Part shown: positions 6,003 through 12,904 of the stretch, in pieces
Layout of the letters: each line of letters starts with the position of its first letter
Position numbering within the stretch: position 1 is the stretch's first letter
Assembly: GCA_029267795.1 (NCBI GenBank)
Contig: JAJUHR010000010.1
Span: 1 to 14,517 of the forward strand
Length of the DNA stretch: 14,517 nt
DNA from: Planctomycetota bacterium
Lineage (GTDB): Bacteria > Planctomycetota > Phycisphaerae > Phycisphaerales > Phycisphaeraceae
Direction of reading: 5' to 3'
Made by a program: the position numbers and the translations under genes
The notes under the pieces: generated by a model
What the model was told of the DNA's origin: nothing
The model's input: the letters and a program-made list of their open reading frames with translations, nothing else
The model's database searches: none

Positions 6003-6536
6003 TCAGTCGTGCCCGTGCGGCTGCTCGGGTTTGTGCGGGCGGTAGAGGTCCAAGTAGAACTCGAGGACTTCCTTGCCGGCGCGGTTCTTGGTGCGGGTGT
6101 GCTGGAAGCCGAAGCGGTCGAACAGGCCCATGACGACGTCGGTGTCGAAGCCGGTGTCGAGGACGACCTTGAGGAAGCCGTGGCGTCGGCAATGGGCCAG
6201 GGCGGTTTCCATGAGCTTGGCGCCGATGGGGGTGTCCTGCCAGGGCTTGTCGACGCGGAGGCGGCGGACCTCGGCGGTGTGCTCGCGGCGTTTGAGGACG
6301 CCGATCATGCCCAGGACCCGCCCGTGGAGTTCCGCGACCCAGAAGTGATTGGCCGGCTCGTCGGTGAGGTAATTTTCGCGGATGCGTTCGATATCGGCCC
6401 CGGTGTCGGTAGGCGGGATCTGGCCCACGAGCCGTCCCTCGCGGAAGAGTCGCGAGACGGTCTGGCGGTCCTGAGATTGGTAGGTCCGGATCGTCAACTG
6501 GGAGAGAGCGTCTTGGGAGGGCTTGCCGTCGGGCAT
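6003..6536 (-). CDS. GNAT family N-acetyltransferase
   Basis: Predicted cytoplasmic acetyl-CoA-dependent N-acetyltransferase, 177 residues. The GNAT fold is visible from LTIRTYQSQDRQTVSRLF (14-31) through the beta4 strand HFWVAELHGRVLGMIGVLKR (64-83) to motif A, EVRRLRVDKPWQDTPIGAKL (89-108). The pyrophosphate loop reads WQDTPIGAK instead of the usual R/Q-x-x-G-x-G/A, so it is a relaxed match. Motif B follows as GLFDRFGFQHTRTK (137-150). The His-rich tail HKPEQPHGHD may be disordered. The substrate is unknown; no antibiotic or ribosomal-protein specificity can be read from the sequence. The ATG at 6536 has no obvious Shine-Dalgarno. It lies between the DUF309 and phosphoesterase genes, all on the minus strand, with spacers of 74 and 76 bp, so a shared transcript is possible. 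Confidence 0.88.
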   Translation of the reverse strand: MPDGKPSQDALSQLTIRTYQSQDRQTVSRLFREGRLVGQIPPTDTGADIERIRENYLTDEPANHFWVAELHGRVLGMIGVLKRREHTAEVRRLRVDKPWQDTPIGAKLMETALAHCRRHGFLKVVLDTGFDTDVVMGLFDRFGFQHTRTKNRAGKEVLEFYLDLYRPHKPEQPHGHD

Positions 6537-6612
6537 CCGGGTACGCGTATGAGTTTAATGGGCGTCGTGAGGCCGGGGCTAAGGCGATCGCGTCGGGCCG
6601 GTGGGAGCTAGC

Positions 6613-7134
6613 TTACCAGCATCCGTCGAGCTGATAAAACCGCAGGTCGTCGGCGTCGGTGTCGAGCATCGCCACGGAATAGACCGGCGCGCGGAACAGG
6701 GCGCCGGGGTTGATGATCCGCGTGCGGTCCCGGCGTTGGTCGGTGGCCCGGTGGGTGTGGCCATGACAAAGGTACGCCACGCCATCCGCCAAAGCCTGTC
6801 CCATCGCAACGGGATCGTGCCCGTGCATGAAAACCAGCCGGCGGTCGGCGGGCAGGTCCAGGCGGCCCACCGGGTGATTGACGTGGAAGCCTAATGCGGC
6901 GGCATAGCGGGTGAGCTGGGGAGTGTCCGTGTCCATGTTGCCGAAGACCACGTGGATGGGCAACGGGGTCCTGGGATCGGGGCCGGCCGTCAGCAAGGCG
7001 TCTAAGACACTTTCCGCGCAAGCGTCGCCCAGGTGGATCAGGATATCGGCGCCCGCTTGCGCCAGGAGCTCGACGGCGCGACGCGTCCTGGCCGCCTGCC
7101 CGTGCGAATCCGCCAGCAATCCGATCTTGGGCAC
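6613..7134 (-). CDS. YfcE/MJ0936-like metallophosphoesterase
   Basis: Predicted two-metal phosphodiesterase of the calcineurin-like superfamily, 173 residues, close to the size of YfcE and MJ0936. All metal-binding motifs are present: D9-x-H11 (LLADSHG), G36-D37 (IHLGDA), G65-N66-M67-D68 (VFGNMDTD), H104 (MHGH) and the G-H-x-H set HGHTHRATD (124-132), followed by INPGAL (141-146). Homologues cleave phosphodiester bonds in small substrates such as bis-pNPP; the natural substrate is unknown. The start is GTG 7134, the only start that keeps the first beta strand (KIGLLADSHG) whole; AAGGG lies upstream. It heads the minus-strand run leading to the GNAT and DUF309 genes and diverges from trpC across 241 bp that holds several hairpins. 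Confidence 0.9.
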   Translation of the reverse strand: MPKIGLLADSHGQAARTRRAVELLAQAGADILIHLGDACAESVLDALLTAGPDPRTPLPIHVVFGNMDTDTPQLTRYAAALGFHVNHPVGRLDLPADRRLVFMHGHDPVAMGQALADGVAYLCHGHTHRATDQRRDRTRIINPGALFRAPVYSVAMLDTDADDLRFYQLDGCW

Positions 7135-7188
7135 GTGGGTACCCTTAGCTAGACAGGTGATGGGAGTGTGGGGCTAATTCAGCGTGTC

Positions 7189-7288
7189 CCGCGCAGCGAA
7201 GATACCGCGGCTGCGGTCCGGGCTTGGCGACGCCCCATCGCGAGGCGATGTAGTCCTTCATGTGGAGCCTCCGCGGAGCAGTCTCCAC
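7189..7288. repeat. Cluster of three short hairpins between the phosphoesterase gene and trpC
   Basis: Three inverted repeats lie in one 100-bp stretch. CCGCG/CGCGG (7189-7193 / 7206-7210) has a loop containing AGCGAAG. CATCGC-GAG-GCGATG (7236-7250) is a perfect 6-bp stem. GTGGAG/CTCCAC (7262-7267 / 7283-7288) encloses a second palindrome CTCCGCGGAG (7269-7278). The AGCGAAG loop recalls the REP-like loops near 2180-2255. The cluster may be a dispersed-repeat remnant or a structured trpC leader; I see no short Trp-rich leader peptide. Confidence 0.4.
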
Positions 7289-7375
7289 GGCGAACCAACG
7301 CCACCGCGGTATTCTATGGCTTTAACTGCATCGGCAGAATCAGCCTCACGCTGCGAGAGGGGACGGGTAAATCCC

Positions 7376-8194
7376 ATGAACGACGTGCTCGCTCAGATCG
7401 TTGCGGACAAGCGCCTGGAGGTCGAGGCCGCCAAGCAGCAGGAGCCGTTGGAGCGGCTGCGGGAACGGGCGATCGCGAGCCCGGCGCCACGGAACTTTTT
7501 CAAGGCGGTGACGCACCCGCCGGGGCAGCTGCGCGTGATCGCGGAGATCAAGAAGGCCAGCCCGTCGGCGGGGGTGATCCGGGAAGACTTCGACCCTGCG
7601 GCGCTGGCGCGGGCGTATCACGAAGCAGGGGCGGCGGCGATCAGCTGCCTGACGGATCAGAAGTATTTCCAAGGGTCGCTGTCGCACATCGAGCAGATCA
7701 AGCGGGCGGTGCCGCTGCCGGTGCTGCGGAAGGACTTCATCATCGACCCCTATCAGCTGTACGAGTCACGCGCGGCGGCAGCGGACGCGGTGCTGCTGAT
7801 CGCCGAATGCCTGGACGAGGCGGCCCTGTTGGACCTGCTGATCCTGGCGACCCAGTTGAAGCTGACCACGCTCGTGGAAGTGCACGACGTGGAAAACCTG
7901 CTGAAAGTGCGGCCGCACATCGGCTTCCCGCACCCAACGTACACGCTGCTGGGGATCAACAACCGCGACCTTCGCACGATGAAGACGGACGTGAGCCACA
8001 CGCTGCGCCTACTGGGGATGGTGGAGAACCTGGACGTGCTGGTGAGCGAATCGGGGATTACGTCGCGCCGGGACGTGGAGCGGCTGGAGCGGGCGGGGGT
8101 GCACCGGATCCTCGTGGGCGAGCATCTGATGCGGCAGCCCGACGTGGGCAAGGCGCTGCGCGAACTGATCGGCACGAGGGACGGCAGCCCGTAG
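7376..8194 (+). CDS. trpC: Indole-3-glycerol phosphate synthase
   Basis: Cytoplasmic TIM-barrel enzyme of tryptophan synthesis; it closes the indole ring of CdRP to give indole-3-glycerol phosphate with loss of CO2 and water. The 272 residues match a monofunctional TrpC (no TrpF fused). Signature strands are seen in order: VIAEIKKASPSAG (54-66) with the catalytic Glu57 and Lys59, LPVLRKDFIID (114-124) with Lys119, TLVEVH (165-170) with Glu168, GINNRDL (193-199), VSESGI (223-228) and ILVGEHLM (245-252). A slightly longer loop (about 178-190, RPHIGFPHPTY) precedes the INNRDL strand. I chose ATG 7376, which begins the usual N-terminal helix (LAQIVADKRLEV); GAGAGGGG lies upstream. The frame extends to 7184 but that part has no similarity. 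No other trp gene is in the window, so the pathway is not organised as one operon here. Confidence 0.97.
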   Translation: MNDVLAQIVADKRLEVEAAKQQEPLERLRERAIASPAPRNFFKAVTHPPGQLRVIAEIKKASPSAGVIREDFDPAALARAYHEAGAAAISCLTDQKYFQGSLSHIEQIKRAVPLPVLRKDFIIDPYQLYESRAAAADAVLLIAECLDEAALLDLLILATQLKLTTLVEVHDVENLLKVRPHIGFPHPTYTLLGINNRDLRTMKTDVSHTLRLLGMVENLDVLVSESGITSRRDVERLERAGVHRILVGEHLMRQPDVGKALRELIGTRDGSP

Positions 8195-8228
8195 GGCGCG
8201 GCGGGTCATCCGGCGGGCCAATCGATTT

Positions 8229-9116
8229 TTAATCGGGCGCAATGGACGGCACGTCGACGGTCAACCCGTCGAAGGCGAGGAACACATGGTCGGGGAGCCT
8301 GGCCTCGAGGTCCGCGTGCTGGATGTCATGGGCGACGTGGGTGAGGTACGCCCGGCGGGGGCCGAGCTGCTCGATCACGCCCAGGGCTTGGTCCACGGTC
8401 ATGTGCGTGGGGTGGTGGTGGTACCTTAGGGCGTCGACGACGAGCACATCGAGGTCTCGCAGCAGCGGGTAGGTTTCGGGCGGGATGCCGGAGACGTCGG
8501 TGCAGTAAGCGAGGCTGTGGGTGGCTGCGTCCGGGTCGGCGGGGTCCGCGGGGTAATCGACGCGGAAGCCCAGGATCGGCAGGCGACCGTGGAGCAGGCG
8601 GATCGGCGTCCAGCGGGCGCCGAACAGGTCCAACGGCTGGGCGGGCTTGATCGGCTGGGGGATCAACGTCGCGACGAACGAAGAATTGACATTGCGGTGC
8701 GACTCGAAGATGTAGAAGAACATCGCGCGGAGGGTCTGCAGGGCGGCGGGCTCGGCGTAAATCTGCACCGGGCCGTTCATCACCGCGTTGATGCGGCGCA
8801 GGTCGTCGATACCCATGACGTGGTCGGCGTGGGTGTGGGTGAACAGCACGCCGTCAAGCCGATGGACGCGATGGCGGATGAGCTGGACGCGCATGTCCGG
8901 GCCGGCGTCGATGAGGAACTGGCGTGGGGGCGACGCGGGGACGGGCGAGCCATCGTAGCGGCGGGGGGCGGGGGAGGGGTCCGGGTAGCGGATCAGGACG
9001 CTGGGGCGGGTGCGCTGGTCGCGCGGATCGGTCGAGCGGCAGACGTCGCAATCGCAACCGATCATCGGCACCCCGGCGCTGGTGCCGGTGCCCAGGAATA
9101 GCAGTTCAAGCGACAC
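8229..9116 (-). CDS. MBL-fold metallohydrolase, PhnP-like
   Basis: Predicted metal-dependent hydrolase with the metallo-beta-lactamase fold, 295 residues, most like the PhnP / phosphoribosyl cyclic phosphodiesterase group. The start LLFLGTGTSAGVP (5-17) and the Cys cluster GCDCDVC (C21, C23, C26), followed by DPRDQRTRPS, are typical of that group. The metal motif THTHADH (93-99) and the later ligands His176 (LLHGRLP), Asp207 (YCTDVSG) and His260 (LTHVAHD) are all present. A Pro-rich insert (46-64) lies before the third strand. phn genes are absent around it, so phosphonate metabolism is not implied; the substrate is unknown. The start is GTG 9116, directly before the first strand. No Shine-Dalgarno is seen, but TACAAT lies eight bases upstream, which hints at a leaderless mRNA. 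It ends 34 bp from the convergent trpC and diverges from nuoI. Confidence 0.9.
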   Translation of the reverse strand: MSLELLFLGTGTSAGVPMIGCDCDVCRSTDPRDQRTRPSVLIRYPDPSPAPRRYDGSPVPASPPRQFLIDAGPDMRVQLIRHRVHRLDGVLFTHTHADHVMGIDDLRRINAVMNGPVQIYAEPAALQTLRAMFFYIFESHRNVNSSFVATLIPQPIKPAQPLDLFGARWTPIRLLHGRLPILGFRVDYPADPADPDAATHSLAYCTDVSGIPPETYPLLRDLDVLVVDALRYHHHPTHMTVDQALGVIEQLGPRRAYLTHVAHDIQHADLEARLPDHVFLAFDGLTVDVPSIAPD

Positions 9117-9278
9117 GGTGGGAGATTGTAGCGGGGTCCGAGGCGCGCCAGCGGCCGATCGGCGGCAAAATCCGGCGGGCCATGTTGAGCGGGTTTCGAG
9201 AGCGCAGACCGCGACGCCGGTGTTGGCCAAGGGGCCGGTCCACCGATAACATGGAGCGGCTTGAAAGGGACTGCCGTT

Positions 9279-9866
9279 ATGCCAGCCAGCGCATCGGGCC
9301 CAGCCCAGGGTTACTTCCGCAACATCTACGACACGGTTAAGAGCATCTTGACCGGGATGAAGATCACCCTGCGCTACTGTTTCTCCAAGACCGTGACGAT
9401 CCAGTACCCGTTCGAGAAGCTGGCGTTCGCGCCGCGGTACCGGGGGATCCACGAGTTCGAGGCGGAAAAGTGCATCGCGTGCGACATGTGCGCCAAGGCG
9501 TGCCCGGTGGACTGCATCTACATCGACAAGTCGGCCCCGCGGAAGATCGATAAGGCCACGGGCAAGGCGGTGGGGGGCGAGCTGCTGCGGTACGCGATCG
9601 ACTACCAGAAGTGCATGTTCTGCGCCCTGTGCACGGAGCCGTGCCCGACCGACTGCATCCACATGGGCAAGAACCACGACCTATCCAGCTACACGCGCGG
9701 GGACATGGTGGTGGAGTTCACCGAGCTGGACCGCAAGGGCCTGCGGACCCCGATCCCGCTGTGGGTCGAGCGCAACGCGGCGACGATTCCGTGGGTGGCG
9801 AAAGAGAAGGAGCGACTGGAGAAGGGGATCCTGGCGACCACCGAGGCGGACATCCCCTCGGTGTGA
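9279..9866 (+). CDS. nuoI: NADH-quinone oxidoreductase subunit I
   Basis: Peripheral-arm subunit of complex I that carries iron-sulfur clusters N6a and N6b and hands electrons to N2 near the quinone site. The protein has 195 residues. The first cluster motif is CIACDMCAKACP (65-76) with C79 following, and the second is CMFCALCTEPCP (112-123). Residues 13-62 contain the family segment TVTIQYPFEKL and the RYRGIHEF entry to the ferredoxin domain. The C-terminal segment PLWVERNAATIPWVAKEKERLEKG (160-183) is an amphipathic extension. ATG 9279 is preceded by GAAAGGGA at eight bases; the in-frame TTG at 9261 overlaps that site and is less likely. It is separated from nuoH by about 3.9 kb. A triplicated hairpin repeat begins 11 bp after the stop. 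Confidence 0.95.
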   Translation: MPASASGPAQGYFRNIYDTVKSILTGMKITLRYCFSKTVTIQYPFEKLAFAPRYRGIHEFEAEKCIACDMCAKACPVDCIYIDKSAPRKIDKATGKAVGGELLRYAIDYQKCMFCALCTEPCPTDCIHMGKNHDLSSYTRGDMVVEFTELDRKGLRTPIPLWVERNAATIPWVAKEKERLEKGILATTEADIPSV

Positions 9867-9877
9867 ACTGATTTCCC

Positions 9878-9969
9878 CCACCTGATCCGTGGATCGGGGC
9901 CCCCCCTTCCACCTGATCCGTGGATCGGGGCCCCCCCTTCCACCTGATCCGTGGATCGGGGCCCCCCTT
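9878..9969. repeat. Three tandem 31-bp repeats with an internal dyad
   Basis: Three head-to-tail units occupy 9878-9908, 9909-9939 and 9940-9969; the first two are identical and the third lacks one C of the C-run. Each unit holds CCTGATCC-GT-GGATCGGG, which can fold as an 8-bp stem with one G.T wobble, followed by GGGGCCCC. They fill most of the 151-bp spacer between the convergent nuoI and tsaD genes, so a two-way terminator is one reading. There are no unique spacers, so this is not a CRISPR array. Confidence 0.85.
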
Positions 9970-10017
9970 TAGTTCCTCCATGTGAGCCCCCCAAGGGCGC
10001 AAAATGTGGGGACACGG

Positions 10018-11127
10018 TCAAAAGGCGGTGGTCGCGACGGCGGGCAGGTGCAGGTCGTCGAAGCGTTGGAGCAAAAAAGACTCGTGGGCCAGGCCGGCGA
10101 TCATCGCCGCGTTGTCGAGGCAGAACGCCATCGCGGGCAGGTGCACGTCGATCCGACGGCGAAGGCCCAGCTCCACGGCACGGGCGCGCAGCAGCGAGTT
10201 GGCGCTGACCCCCCCACCGATGATCAGGCTGCGAGCGGGCGTTGCCCCAGCGAAGAGCAAGTCGAGGGCCCGCTCGATCTTGAGGATCAGCATGTCGACC
10301 GCGGCGGCCTGGAACGACGCGGCCAGGTCGGCACGTTGCCGGTCGGTCAGTTCCGCGGCGGAATGCTCGAACCGGGCGTGGTCGCCGCGACCCTGGGGGT
10401 GGCCACGGACGGCATAGAGCAACGCGGTTTTCAAGCCGCTGAACGAGAAATCAAGGCTACCGGGTTCGAGCAGGGACCGTGGGAAGCGGTGGGCGGTGGG
10501 ATCGCCCTGGGCGGCGAGGCGGTCGAGGTGGGGGCCGCCTGGGTACGGCAGCTGGAGGATCACCGCGGCTTTGTCGTAGGCTTCGCCGACGGCGTCGTCG
10601 ATGGTGGCGCCAAGCCGGTGGATTTGCGAGGGGGCGTCGACGCGGTATAGGGCGGTGTGCCCGCCGGAGACGACCAACCCCAAGGCGGGGAACTGTGGCG
10701 GTGGCGGCGGTTCGGGCGGTCTGCCAACCCCGGAGCCCCCAACCCCGGAAGTCGCGAAATAGAGCGATGCGGCATGGAGGTGGGCCTGCACGTGGTCGAC
10801 ACCGATCAGCGGCTTGCCTGCGGCCCAGGCGATGGCCTTGGCGGCGCTGACGCCGACGATCAGCGAGCCGATCAGCCCCGGTCGGTTGCCGACGGCGACG
10901 GCGTCGATCTGGTCGAAACCGAGCCCGGCGTTGTGCAAAGCCTCTTCGATCACGGGGCCGATGCGTTCCAGGTGCGCCCGGCTGGCGATCTCCGGCACGA
11001 CGCCGCGGTATTTGGCGTGCAGGTCGTGCTGGGAGGCGACGACGTGGGCGATCACCTCCCGGCCATCGCGGACCACGGCGGCGGCGGTCTCATCGCAGCT
11101 GGTCTCGATGCCGAGGATGGCGGTCAT
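10018..11127 (-). CDS. tsaD: tRNA N6-adenosine threonylcarbamoyltransferase
   Basis: Transfers the threonylcarbamoyl group from TC-AMP to A37 of ANN-decoding tRNAs (t6A), working with TsaB and TsaE in bacteria. The 369 residues show the ASKHA-fold signature: ILGIETSCDET (4-14), the metal ligands His112 and His116 in DHVQAHLHAA (111-120), GGHT (155-158), GEAYDKAA (181-188), IIGGGVSAN (302-310) and Asp338 in LDNAAMIA (337-344). A Gly/Pro-rich insert at about 125-146 is unusual and breaks the segment between HLHAA and the LVVSGGHT strand; its coding DNA holds two copies of CCAACCCCGGA 15 bp apart. The ATG at 11127 overlaps the ctpA stop as ATGA, so translation is probably coupled. No tsaB or tsaE is in the window. 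Confidence 0.97.
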   Translation of the reverse strand: MTAILGIETSCDETAAAVVRDGREVIAHVVASQHDLHAKYRGVVPEIASRAHLERIGPVIEEALHNAGLGFDQIDAVAVGNRPGLIGSLIVGVSAAKAIAWAAGKPLIGVDHVQAHLHAASLYFATSGVGGSGVGRPPEPPPPPQFPALGLVVSGGHTALYRVDAPSQIHRLGATIDDAVGEAYDKAAVILQLPYPGGPHLDRLAAQGDPTAHRFPRSLLEPGSLDFSFSGLKTALLYAVRGHPQGRGDHARFEHSAAELTDRQRADLAASFQAAAVDMLILKIERALDLLFAGATPARSLIIGGGVSANSLLRARAVELGLRRRIDVHLPAMAFCLDNAAMIAGLAHESFLLQRFDDLHLPAVATTAF

Positions 11128-12761
11128 GGAGCTACCGGCTCCAGCGGAGCGGATTCGATCGGCTGCGTTGCGGGCGGTGGCTCGGCGGCTGGGGGTTGAT
11201 CGGGCGTTGCCAAAGACGCTGTGGGTTCAGCGGCGCCAGTGCCGTTGGCGGCGGCTTGACCCTGGACCTGAGACCCGGCCTGTTGCTCCTGCTGTTGCCC
11301 CTGCTGTTCCGTGGCCTGGAGCTTGGCGAGCTCGGCCTGGATCTCCTCCAGCCGCTCGTCGAGCAGGTCGCGCTGACGGATCAGGTTCTCGCGGCGGGTT
11401 TCCAGGGCGATCTCGTTGGCGCCGGATCGGCCGACGACGGGCCATTGGCCGGTTTCGATGAAGCCCAAGAGCGCCCGCAGCCCCGCGGCGAGTTGCGGGT
11501 CGGCCAAGTTGGATTCGAGCCATTCGGGCGTGACCACGATCGGGTTGCCCTGGGCGTCGGCGTCGGGGATGACCTGGGTTTCCCGGCGGACGTCCACCAT
11601 GCGAGTCATCTGTTCGGTGGTCATCGGGACGTAGAAGCCGTCCTCCGGGTCGACGCCCCAGACCTCGGCGGCCTCACGGCGGTGGATGTTGCGGCCGTTG
11701 GGCAGGTAGTAGTAGGCATTGGTGATCTTCAGGGCGCCTTGGCCCTGCTCGAGCATCTTGACCTGCTGGACGCTGCCTTTGCCGAAGGTGCGCGTGCCGA
11801 TGAACTTGGCACGCCCGTTGTCGGCCAGGGCGCCGGTGACGATCTCGGCGGCGGAGGCGCTGGCCTCGTTGGCGAGCACGACGATGGGGATCGGGCCGAT
11901 GCCCGCGGCGGTGGTGGCCAGCTCGACGCGCTCGGGGACGGCGCGGCCCTTGATCGAGACGATCCGCTGCCCCTGGTCGAGGAACAGGTCGCATACTGCC
12001 ACGGCGGATTCGAGCAGCCCGCCGGGGTTAAACCGCAGGTCCAGGATCAGCCCGCGGGCGTCGGCGGCTTGAAGCTGGTCCAGGGCCTTGCGGACGCCCT
12101 CGGCGGTGTTCTCGCTGAACTGGGTGATGCGGATGTACCCGATGCGGTTGACCGGGTCGAGGATGTAATTCCAGTGGTTGTCGCCGCCCTTGCGGAGTCC
12201 TCGGACGGTCTGGACGTTGATCTTGGCGCGGGTGATCGTGATGGTTTTTTCGTCGCCGGCGGGGTGGCGGACCTTGATGGTGACTTCGGTGCCCTCAGGC
12301 CCGGTCAGGCGTTTGACGGCGTCGGTGAGGGTGATGCCCTCGGTGGACTGGCCGTCGATCTCCAGCACGATGTCGCCGGCCATCACGCCAGACTGCCAGG
12401 CGGGGGAGTCCTCCAGGGGCGAGACGATGCGCAGGCGGCCCTCGTGGATGTCGATCTCGGCCCCGATGCCGGAGAACGACCCGCGGACCTGCTTGTCGAA
12501 CAGGTCCAGCTCGTCCGGGGGCAGGTAGAGCGTGTAGGGGTCATTGAGCGAGCCGACCATCGCCCGCACGGCCTCGGTGATCATCTTCTTCTGGTCCGGC
12601 TCCTCGACGTAGCCCTGCACCACCTCGTGGCGGACATCGACGAGCAGGTCGATCTGGCTAAGGACGTCGCCTTCGCGCCGGGCCAGCGTGTCCGCCACGC
12701 GCACCGACAGGACGATGCCCAGGGCGATGGTGAAGAACCCAAGAATCCAACGTCTGTTCAT
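11124..12761 (-). CDS. ctpA: S41 family C-terminal processing protease
   Basis: Predicted extracytoplasmic serine protease with a Ser/Lys dyad that cuts near the C-terminus of target proteins. The protein has 545 residues. An N-terminal hydrophobic anchor or signal lies at 5-21. A PDZ domain follows at about 93-178, beginning GSFSGIGAEI. The catalytic core shows LILDLRFNPGG (238-248), NEASASAAEI (298-307) with Ser303, and TFGKGSVQ (325-332) with Lys328, the expected 25 residues later. After the core come a likely coiled coil (about 450-485) and a Gln-rich then Pro-rich tail (486-545) that is not part of the family. ATG 12761 has GAGGTGA six bases upstream; the open frame continues to 13013 but lacks similarity and overlaps arsS. 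It lies 143 bp after arsS and overlaps tsaD by 4 bp. Confidence 0.94.
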   Translation of the reverse strand: MNRRWILGFFTIALGIVLSVRVADTLARREGDVLSQIDLLVDVRHEVVQGYVEEPDQKKMITEAVRAMVGSLNDPYTLYLPPDELDLFDKQVRGSFSGIGAEIDIHEGRLRIVSPLEDSPAWQSGVMAGDIVLEIDGQSTEGITLTDAVKRLTGPEGTEVTIKVRHPAGDEKTITITRAKINVQTVRGLRKGGDNHWNYILDPVNRIGYIRITQFSENTAEGVRKALDQLQAADARGLILDLRFNPGGLLESAVAVCDLFLDQGQRIVSIKGRAVPERVELATTAAGIGPIPIVVLANEASASAAEIVTGALADNGRAKFIGTRTFGKGSVQQVKMLEQGQGALKITNAYYYLPNGRNIHRREAAEVWGVDPEDGFYVPMTTEQMTRMVDVRRETQVIPDADAQGNPIVVTPEWLESNLADPQLAAGLRALLGFIETGQWPVVGRSGANEIALETRRENLIRQRDLLDERLEEIQAELAKLQATEQQGQQQEQQAGSQVQGQAAANGTGAAEPTASLATPDQPPAAEPPPATQPIESAPLEPVAP

Positions 12762-12904
12762 AGCGATCACCTCATCAGCAGTTCGAGACCAATCGGGCCA
12801 TGGGGAATCCGCCCCTCTTCTAGCCACGGCGGCGGGCCCGGACGATCCAAGCGGGACACCGGCCACAAAACTCCTGCGCGCGGGGGGGGGCTGCGCCGAC
12901 CCGG

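Noticed and set aside
5929..6192. N-terminal extension of the DUF309 protein to 238 residues
   Set aside because: The extra part overlaps the GNAT gene, is Arg/Pro-rich, and lies before the conserved DUF309 core.
9117..9677. N-terminal extension of the MBL protein to 482 residues
   Set aside because: It runs antisense through nuoI and has no similarity to the family; the fold begins at GTG 9116.
9878..9969. CRISPR array
   Set aside because: The 31-bp units abut directly with no unique spacers, and no cas gene is present.
9689..10021. Minus-strand open frame with Gly/Pro/Arg repeats across the tandem repeat
   Set aside because: The repetitive peptide arises only because the DNA repeat is read in three frames; part of it is antisense to nuoI.
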